From the NCBI GenBank assembly GCA_048213135.1, contig PS015510.1, forward strand, positions 28,481 through 49,954: DNA of 21,474 bases. The letters are read 5' to 3'. Position numbers and translations under genes: made by a program. The notes beneath the pieces are model-generated. The model made no database searches, had not been told where the DNA came from, and worked only from the letters and a program-made list of their open reading frames with translations. This stretch comes from Reclinomonas americana ATCC 50394. Its lineage: Eukaryota > Jakobida > Jakobea > Jakobida. Shown piece after piece: positions 9,877-21,474 of the stretch (position 1 is its first letter; each line of letters opens with the position of its first letter).

Positions 9877-11050
9877 CTATTCATGGTTCACCATCACCCC
9901 ATCCTTCCGATCGACTACCATCGACTCCTGCTCCTCGCTGACCTCCTCTAGCACATGATCAAAAAGCTGCACGTTGACGAGGACCGTCCATGGACCTTCG
10001 CGCATGCCGGCGGCCACCGAGGCTTTCACGGCAGGCGTCTTGTCCTCGTCGTCGTCCTCATCGTGGTCGGCGTGCAAAGCTACCACGCCCGAGTCGAGCG
10101 TATCGATGCGGATGCTTGCCTGCTGCGACTGCTGCTGCTGTCGCACGCTGATGCGGCGCGCCACGCGATCGTGCGCCTCCACGTCGTCAATATCGGCGGC
10201 GCCACCCACCTCGGGCGGCTGCAGTACCACTCCCGCGTCGACGTCAAAAAAGGGATCCTCCTGTCGCAGCAAACGCTCGGCTTGCATTTCGCGCTGTCGC
10301 GTCTCGTCCTGCACGGCCAGATTGTCGTGCAGGCAGGCGCCGCCAGTGCGATGGTGATGCGGATGATTCTGCTGGCGGTGGCGGTGCAGCTCGTGGAAAT
10401 CGTTCAGGGCCGACGCAAAATTGTGCTTTTCGCAAATGTCGGCCACGGCCTTGCCCACGGCCGCTCGCCGCTTGGCCGCCGTGTTCTTGGCACTCAGCGG
10501 CGTGCCACCTGTCGGCATGGGTGGCCGTTTGATCTTGCCGGCGCGCTTGCCTCCCGCCGCAGTAGCGGTGCCGGCGTCCGACGATGCCACAGAGGGCGAC
10601 GCGGGTGGCGGCTTCTTGACCATGGTGACGTCGACAAAATGCCGTCCCAGTGCGTCGGCGACCTCGCCGAGTGCGGTATTCACTCGTCGCGACCATTCGC
10701 GGTGCGTGGGATTCGGCAGCGAGCCGACGCGCAGGCCGGCGTTGAAGGAGAGCAGTAGGGGGTAGGTTCCGGAGGCGCGGCAAATCACGCTGAGTGAGTG
10801 CACAGAGTGAGAAGAAGGACGCAGCGAAAGCACAACACAACAAAGCAAAGCACAGCAGAACAACACAGCACAGCACAGCACAGCGCAGCACATCAGAGCA
10901 GGAAAGGAGAGCACAGAACAGCAGAGAACAGCACATCAGAACAGCACAGACACAGGTACAGACACAGGCACAGACATAGGCACAGCACAGCACGACACCG
11001 CACCGCACCGCACCGCACAGGCACAGACACATGCACAGGCACACGCCCGC

Positions 11051-11095
<45 letters not shown>

Positions 11096-12723
11096 AACTC
11101 ACCGACCACGGCACCCGACATGCACGCTGAGCTCGTTGACGGCGGCCACCAACGCACTCCACGCCATTTGATGCGCCGCCACGGTCGACACGANNNNNNN
11201 NNNNNNNNNNNNNNNNNNNNNNNNNNNNNNNNNNNNNNNNNNNNNNNNNNNNNNNNNNNNNNNNNNNNNNNNNNNNNNNNNNNNNNNNNNNNNNNNNNNN
11301 NNNNNNNNNNNNNNNNNNNNNNNNNNNNNNNNNNNNNNNNNNNNNNNNNNNNNNNNNNNNNNNNNNNNNNNNNNNNNNNNNNNNNNNNNNNNNNNNNNNN
11401 NNNNNNNNNNNNNNNNNNNNNNNNNNNNNNNNNNNNNNNNNNNNNNNNNNNNNNNNNNNNNNNNNNNNNNNNNNNNNNNNNNNNNNNNNNNNNNNNNNNN
11501 NNNNNNNNNNNNNNNNNNNNNNNNNNNNNNNNNNNNNNNNNNNNNNNNNNNNNNNNNNNNNNNNNNNNNNNNNNNNNNNNNNNNNNNNNNNNNNNNNNNN
11601 NNNNNNNNNNNGCGGATGCTGTGTGCGTGATGGTGTTCAGGACAGCGTTGATGTATCAGGAAGAGCGAGACAAGACATACCACCGCGTCACTGCCGGCGG
11701 GCAGCAGCGAGTACGGGCCGCCACAATCAAACGTGTTGATGACGTCGACCAGCATGTAGCTCTCGTCGCCGTCGTCGTCGTCAGTGTGCCGAGCATTCTT
11801 CTCGTTGAGGCCCGACAACCCCGACACCAGCTGGTCGCCACTCGGCGCCGGCGACACGCCGAGACCACCAAAGAGCGGCACCTCCTGTTCCCTCTCGCCA
11901 ACTGCACCTGCTCGTGCGTTCTTGTGCTCGTCGTCTCCTTCCGCCTCTTCATCGTCGTCTACCATTCGTGTTCGGCACTGCGCGAGAGAGGCGTGAGATG
12001 GTGAGGAAAAGAGAGAGAGAGAAGAGGACACAATTAAAGGTCTCCGCACCAATGCGTATCCGAGCAGTGCGCCCTCTGGCACGCCCGGTACTCCAGTGCT
12101 TTCCAGGTACAAAACTGTGTGTGACATGCTGGCCAAATCCTCGTCCGCGTCGAGATCCAGGGCCTAGAGGGCGAGAGAGTGAGGAGAGGTGAAGAGACGG
12201 AAGAGTCGTATGATGAACAGACAGAGAGACGCGATGCGTGATGAGGCGGCAGTGGGCATTGAGAAGGAGCAACAACACGACAGGCACAGGCGCGCAAAAC
12301 AACACCACGCAATACCACACCCACACACACACACACAAAGAGAGAGAGAGACATCCCTTTCTCTTATGAGACAGGAGATGGGCGAGATGGAGAAAACAGC
12401 CACCCATCATCCCTCACCCCTACTCCCCACTCAACATCAATGACACCCTGCGTGGACGGCAGCTCCAAGTCCGCAATCATCCGCAAGTGCGCTCGCATCG
12501 GTGGCGCCGGCAGAAACGGCACCTCGAACGAGCACAGCCCCGCGTGTGGCGACCGTGATTTTGAATGCTAATAATGACAGGTGATCAGCACACCAAGGAT
12601 GGATGGGAGAAGAGAGAGAGAGACATGGAGGACAGCCCAACCTCAGCAATCGCTCGCTTGACCAACTCGCCCAACTCCGTGTTCTCCTCGTCGTCGTCCT
12701 CAGCAGCAGAGGCTTCTTCACCA
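9877..12723 (-). CDS. Acidic protein of unknown family, 5' end unresolved
   Basis: I do not recognise this protein. Visible exons are 12642-12723, about 12418-12567, 12050-12163, about 11681-11977, a piece at 11103-11193 next to the 418 N gap, and 9877-10789 with the stop. Each join outside the gap keeps frame. Content in order: an acidic segment (EEASAAEDDDEENTELGELV), a possibly folded part with LCSFEVPFLPAPPMRAHLRM and IADLELPSTQGVIDVEW, ALDLDADEDLASMSHTVLYL, an acidic linker, then SYMLVDVINTFDCGGPYSLL. After the gap come MAWSALVAAVNELSVHVG and GTYPLLLSFNAGLRVGSLPN. The last ~250 residues are low complexity: a basic stretch (KRAGKIKRPPMPTGGTPLSA), His-rich and Gln-rich runs, and DEDDDEDKTPAV. 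No membrane segment is evident. The 5' end may be the exon group at 13213-13740 across the 159 N gap. Confidence 0.6.
10790..11102. repeat. Intron with CACAG/CACCG short repeats and (CT)n
   Basis: This is an intron of the orphan gene, bounded by a GTGAGT donor and a CACTCAG acceptor that together complete an Arg codon. It holds degenerate ACACAGC, CAGACACAGG and CACCG pentamer/hexamer repeats (10830-11045) and (CT)n at about 11056-11093. Confidence 0.75.
11194..11611. other. Assembly gap (418 N)
   Basis: The gap falls inside the orphan gene between its acidic linker exon and the MAWSALVAAVNELSVHVG exon, so the model there is incomplete. Confidence 0.95.
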
Positions 12724-12916
12724 CTGCAGGGGTGAGAAAAGTGGAAGGCAGTGAGAAAAAAGGGGAAGGGGGTAAGAAGGGAGGACATGAGAAGGCTGTG
12801 TCTCGGCGCGTCGCGTCTTCGTCGCTCTTTTGCTGAAGTATTGGTCTTGGTGGATCCCCCAGAGCAGTCTCTCTCTCTCTCTCTCTCTCTCTCATCTGTC
12901 GATAGCTTTCTGAAAT

Positions 12917-13075
12917 NNNNNNNNNNNNNNNNNNNNNNNNNNNNNNNNNNNNNNNNNNNNNNNNNNNNNNNNNNNNNNNNNNNNNNNNNNNNNNNNNNNN
13001 NNNNNNNNNNNNNNNNNNNNNNNNNNNNNNNNNNNNNNNNNNNNNNNNNNNNNNNNNNNNNNNNNNNNNNNNNNN
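12917..13075. other. Assembly gap (159 N)
   Basis: Flanked by (CT)n at about 12870-12892 and 13112-13142. It separates two groups of minus-strand exons that have neither a stop (left side of the upstream group) nor a start (right side of the downstream group). Confidence 0.95.
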
Positions 13076-13106
13076 TCGTCACACACCCTCGTTGTCTGCT
13101 CTCATG

Positions 13107-13146
<40 letters not shown>

Positions 13147-13212
13147 GTGCAGTTTTTCCTTCTTACATCCCTCCCCTTTTCTCATTTTCCCCCTTTCCCC
13201 TTTTTCCGTGCC

Positions 13213-13740
13213 AGAGTGGCCCACTCAACATGGAACTCGCCGAGGCCTGCGCCGTCGGATCACCCACAATGATCTGCGCCTCAAATGCATCCTTCTTGCC
13301 CTGCAAATCACTCTATCACAATGGCGGAGTTGAGCAAACTGACACTCAATGTGTTACGAGAACGTGAGTGAGAGAGAGGCACCTCTGGCTGGAAGGTCTC
13401 TTGCAGCACATGCTCGTCCTCTGTGCGCACAATGAGTGAGACACACAGTGTGACTCATTGATTGTGAGTTGCTCTTTTCACCTTCCACCACTCCGCCTTC
13501 TCGCTCCCACTGGCGCCTAATCATGTGCGCCAGAGGTTGTTCAATGACCGCACGCTGTTTGCGTGTGTGATAGAGTGAGTTGAACACAGACACAAACTGA
13601 CACTTCTTCTTCTTGTGTGTGTGCGCAACATCGGATTGACGCGAGGAGAAGAGGGCGATGGGTGTGCGGAGAATGGCATTCCAGCGAGAGGTGGCGAGTG
13701 GTGTGGGAGTGAAGAGACGAGCGCCCACGCGCCACCACAT
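13213..13740 (-). CDS. 5' exons of an unrecognised protein with a basic N-terminus
   Basis: The ATG (13738-13740) starts a run of basic, hydrophobic and hydroxylated residues with almost no acids (MWWRVGARLFTPTPLATSRW...IALFSS), which would fit a mitochondrial presequence, though a non-targeted start is possible. Proposed exons are 13630-13740, 13482-13596, 13383-13420 and about 13213-13300. The first intron would start with GTTGCG and end GTGTCAG. Downstream sequence includes FVSVFNSLYHTRKQRAVIEQ, WEREGGVVEEDEHVLQETFQ and GKKDAFEAQIIVGDPTAQ. Phases agree across the first three joins. No stop follows before the 159 N gap, so this may be the N-terminus of the acidic orphan gene at 9877-12723. 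The last exon's 3' end is uncertain because the sequence becomes purine-rich without a clear donor. Confidence 0.45.
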
Positions 13741-14532
13741 GATTGATTGATTGATAGGTGTGTCCTCTGAAGTTGTTTGAACGACGGAGGGCGTGAGCCG
13801 TGTGAGACTGCAGGTGCTGTTGTGTAGTACGTGGGGTGTCTCAACATGTAGCCACTTTGAAAGAGACGAAAGCGATTTGCACGAGTCGGAGAGGTCGACG
13901 TTTGTGAATATCTCCGACGTTCGAGTCATCTACAGGTGCTGCTCTGTAGCACGCACTTCAGCTGAGCTTGTAGACCCTTGCAGGAGACGAATGCTGTCGA
14001 GGCAAGGCAGAGGGGTCGACGGTCTGCGTGAGGCACCCGTGCGAGGTTGTTCTGGGTACTCCGCTGAGACTCACCAGATCAGGTTGCAAACTCTTGCGAG
14101 ACACGATAGTGGGTTAGTGAAGCCGCTCCTTCGTCATTCGTATTCCACCGACTCGGCTATCGTGCCCTGCTCCATCTCCAACAACTCCAGATGTGCAATC
14201 TCTCCGTCGACAGATACTTATCTTGACTAACAACGCAGTTGTGCTCTCGTCCTTCCCCCTCACGCGCCCTTCTCCCGATACGTGCAATCTCTCCGTCGAC
14301 ACAAACAAACCTTGACTGGCAACACAGTTGTGCTCTCGTCCTCCTTTCCCCTAAAGCACCCTTCTCCCGATACATAAACTTGCCCTGACTGGAAACGCAG
14401 CTGTGCTCTCGCCCTGCCCCCACGCTGTCTTCTCCCGATACATAAACTTACCTTGAATAGACTGCTGGCAACGCAGTTGTGCTCTCGTCCTCCTTTCCCC
14501 TCGCGCACCCTTCTCCCAACACGACCCTTCAA
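13741..14532. repeat. Intergenic spacer with two repeat families
   Basis: This region lies between the 3' end of the kinase-WD40 gene and the start of the next gene. At 13800-14060 there is a degenerate direct duplication of about 127 bp: 'aggtgctgttgtgtagtacg' is echoed by 'aggtgctgctctgtagcacg', and 'agaggtcgacg' by 'agaggggtcgacgg'. At 14193-14520 there are four units sharing 'cgcagttgtgctctcgtcc' and 'cccttctcccgatacat', spaced about 89, 73 and 75 bp. A plus-strand frame at 13793-14230 crosses both families and has no recognisable content, so I do not call it a gene. Confidence 0.75.
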
Positions 14533-19465
<4,933 letters not shown>

Positions 19466-20344
19466 CTGCATGACGAAGGAGGAGGGAGGTGAGAGGAAGG
19501 GACGAAAGAACAATGGGCTAAGGCAAGGCGACAGACTGGTCTGCAGCAGAATGAACCCCAAGGTGAAAGACACAGATCAAGGGCACAGGCTGACTACAGG
19601 ATGAGTTCCGCAGGAGAATGGACCGTGAAGAATGCACGGATCACGGTGAGGCTGATAGCAGAAAGGACCCCAAAGTGAAGTGCACAGATCCACGGCGCAG
19701 GCTGACAGCAGAATGGAACCCAAGCTAACAGTCAAGGGCATAGGCTGAGTTCTGCTGCAGAATGAACTCCCCAAGCTGAAAGGCATAGATCACTTATGCA
19801 GGCTGAACAAACAGAGGAGTAAACCAAGAGCGCATCGCCAGCAAAACAGCTCGGCAGTCGAGGTCCGAGAATGTAACCCAAGTTGATAAAAATGCAATGC
19901 ATTGATCAATGGGAAGGCACAAAGAGAGAGAGAGAGAGGAAGTGTGTGCGTGTGTGTGAGAGAGAGAATGTGAGTGCAGGTGTCAGAGGGAGCTCGAAGT
20001 GAGCAATGCATCGATTCCCTCACACTCACACACACATGCACACTCACTCTCACACACTTCTCTCTCTCACAACACACACTTCCCTCCCTTTCTCTCTCTC
20101 ATCCTCTCTCACCCTCTCTCCCCCTCGCGAGACAACACACACAAGCACAAAACACCAAAAAACAAAACACCTCACCTCTGACCACCACTCGCCGCCTTCC
20201 CCCAGCCTCACACTGTCTACACAAGCCCCACTGTAGCCGCCTCTCCGCCACAGGCTCCTCGCCTCCCTCAGACATTAAAGTCACTTTGATGAGACTTCAA
20301 TTGGTCGGCGATTTGTTGGTGTTGTGCGTGTTATGTTGTTGTTG
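19466..20344. repeat. Region between the kinase and the glycerol kinase fragment, with a degenerate array
   Basis: No confident exon. At about 19545-19815 there is a degenerate array of 45-65 bp units marked by 'caggctgac' or variants (about 19586, 19650, 19707, 19752, 19800) together with 'gcagaatgaaccccaag' and 'cacagatcaagggcac'. From 19920 to 20150 there are GA/CT and CA repeats. At about 20284-20318 a minus-strand stretch reads IADQLKSHQSDFN, which may be the continuation of glycerol kinase after its NDAR motif, but an in-frame stop separates it from the gap. The kinase's first exon should also be in this interval; I could not identify it. Confidence 0.6.
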
Positions 20345-20364
20345 NNNNNNNNNNNNNNNNNNNN
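20345..20364. other. Assembly gap (20 N)
   Basis: The gap interrupts the glycerol kinase exon right after WNDAR, next to a TTG trinucleotide run. Confidence 0.9.
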
Positions 20365-20853
20365 GTTCGCGCATCGTTCCACACTGTCGCGACGAATGAG
20401 TGACGAGTGAAGGGGAGAGAGAGAGAGAGGCTGCGCGTGCCGACGCAACAAATGGCATTATGCAGCGGCTGACCCGTGGTCTTGTCCCAGGCAACCGTCG
20501 ACTCTCGCTGATTCGTGATGCCAAACTACCGGTCGCCGCACTGGTCAGAGCGAGCGAGTGCGACGTACAATCACAGAGACACACATACACACCGCGACAA
20601 CTCGACTCTTGTCCACTCCGGCCTTGCTAATCGCCTGTCGCATGCACTCGAGCGACGACGACAAAATCGACATGGGATCGAGCTCGGACCATCTAATAAT
20701 ACGGTGAGCATTGAAAAAGGAAAAGAATGCTGACTTGAGCAGGAGGTTGACGCAACGCTGGCTGTGGGTGCACGGGTGTGAGCTCGATTTGATGCGACGC
20801 GACCACCTCGAAGGTGTCGGCGCGGTATAACAGGAAGCGCGTGGAGGAGGTGC
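20365..20853 (-). CDS. GK: Glycerol kinase (FGGY family), N-terminal fragment
   Basis: Glycerol kinase phosphorylates glycerol with ATP to glycerol 3-phosphate. Visible exons are 20757-20853, 20593-20692, 20450-20525 and 20365-20383 (running into a gap). They encode [20 protein letters not shown] (the nucleotide-binding GTSSTR motif), [20 protein letters not shown] (family: fPkpGWVEhDP), [39 protein letters not shown] and LHNAILWNDAR, all in register with the family. The first visible exon begins inside the Gly codon, so the preceding exon lies beyond the repeat intron, probably off the right edge. Two introns begin with GTTGCG. The remaining two-thirds of the protein (the GLPxSxYFSAxK region onward) is not found before the kinase gene starts at 19465, so the locus is either truncated or misjoined at the 20 N gap. 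Confidence 0.9.
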
Positions 20854-21437
20854 CTGCGCAAGGAGAAGAGATATTAAGAAAGGGAGACAAAGAAGTCAAG
20901 GAGAAGTAAAAGGAGATGAGAGCGGAAATTCGCAAGAGAGGAAGCCCGCTTGAAGTGAGAAGGCGAGACAGGAGAGGAAACGGAGAATGTGAGTGCAAGC
21001 CCACTAAGCGAGAAGGCATTCTGGTGAGTCGAGAGAGGAGAGGAGCCAAGAAACGCATCCACGCAAGCCCACTTGAAGCAAGCACGCATTCTGATGAACC
21101 GAGACAAGAGAGGAAACGGAGAAATGCGAGTGCAAACCCAGTTGAAGGGAGGAGATATTCTGATGGATCGGGGAGGAGAGGTGGCGGAGAAACGAATGGG
21201 TGCAAGCCCACATGAAGCGAGAAGGCATTCTGGTGAATCGAGAGAGGAGAGGAGCCAAGAAACGCATTAACGCAAGCCCAGCTGAAGCAAGACCGCATTC
21301 TGATGAACCAAGCGGAGAAACACAAGTGCATGTGCGCGCCAGATGCTCACTTGAAGCAAGCACGCATTCTGACAAAGCAAGCGAGGAAGCACAACGCCCA
21401 ATGCAGAGAAACACACACTCTCACTCTCTCTCTCTCA

Positions 21438-21474
<37 letters not shown>
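20854..21474. repeat. Glycerol kinase intron with a ~70 bp tandem array
   Basis: Units are marked by 'gcattctg(g/a)tgaatcg' at 21017, 21087, 21156, 21226, 21296 and 21364 (periods 70, 69, 70, 70, 68), with one more unit just upstream that has lost this block. Other shared blocks are 'gagaggagaggagccaagaa' and 'cgcaagcccacttgaagc'. The array ends near 21400 and is followed by (CT)n to the window edge. The long frames here only repeat the unit, so I do not call them coding. Confidence 0.85.

Noticed and set aside
9955-10758. Plus-strand frame of 267 codons opposite the orphan gene's last exon
   Set aside because: It is the shadow of a GC-rich coding exon on the minus strand; the minus frame joins correctly to upstream exons.
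13793-14230. Plus-strand frame of 145 codons
   Set aside because: It crosses two repeat families and has no recognisable domain; it would be the only plus-strand gene.

Overview
This is nuclear DNA from a eukaryote, most likely a unicellular one; I cannot resolve the lineage. The evidence is dense short spliceosomal introns, large amounts of microsatellite, and eukaryote-specific proteins (Atg8, the dynactin subunit Arp10/ACTR10, an ER-anchored P450). Dynactin argues against land plants. There are seven runs of N: four are exactly 20 bases, which look like placeholders of unknown size, and the others are about 817, 418 and 159 bases. Every gene I can support lies on the minus strand, so the window is read from right to left.

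From high to low coordinates: (1) a glycerol kinase N-terminal half, entering from the right edge and lost at a gap (20365-20853). (2) A MAPK-family kinase closest to Nemo-like kinase that, by my splice model, continues in frame into a WD40 propeller (14533-19465); this is the most unusual item. (3) A repeat-filled spacer. (4) Exons of an unrecognised protein with a basic N-terminus (13213-13740), followed by a long acidic orphan protein (9877-12723); these may be one gene split by a gap. (5) A complete five-exon ATG8 (9099-9782). (6) A spacer with a ~148 bp tandem array. (7) The 5' exons of a PH-domain protein (6782-8200), the rest lying in the large gap. (8) ACTR10/Arp10 missing its first exon (2688-5297). 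(9) A 16-exon cytochrome P450 cut off by the left edge just before the heme-binding cysteine (1-2593).

I built exon models by joining frames across GT...AG introns and checking each join against family motifs. They close arithmetically: the kinase-WD40 model is 2 + 2565 nt over 15 exons, and ATG8 is exactly 130 codons. In doing so I found that many introns start with GTTGCG, an unusual 5' splice site, in at least four genes. Introns fall into short ones (about 45-75 nt) and a few long ones packed with GA/CT, CA, GAC, ACGT and other simple repeats.

The genes do not form a known pathway. They look like a head-to-tail run of unrelated housekeeping and signalling genes, with two intergenic spacers of only about 94 bp.
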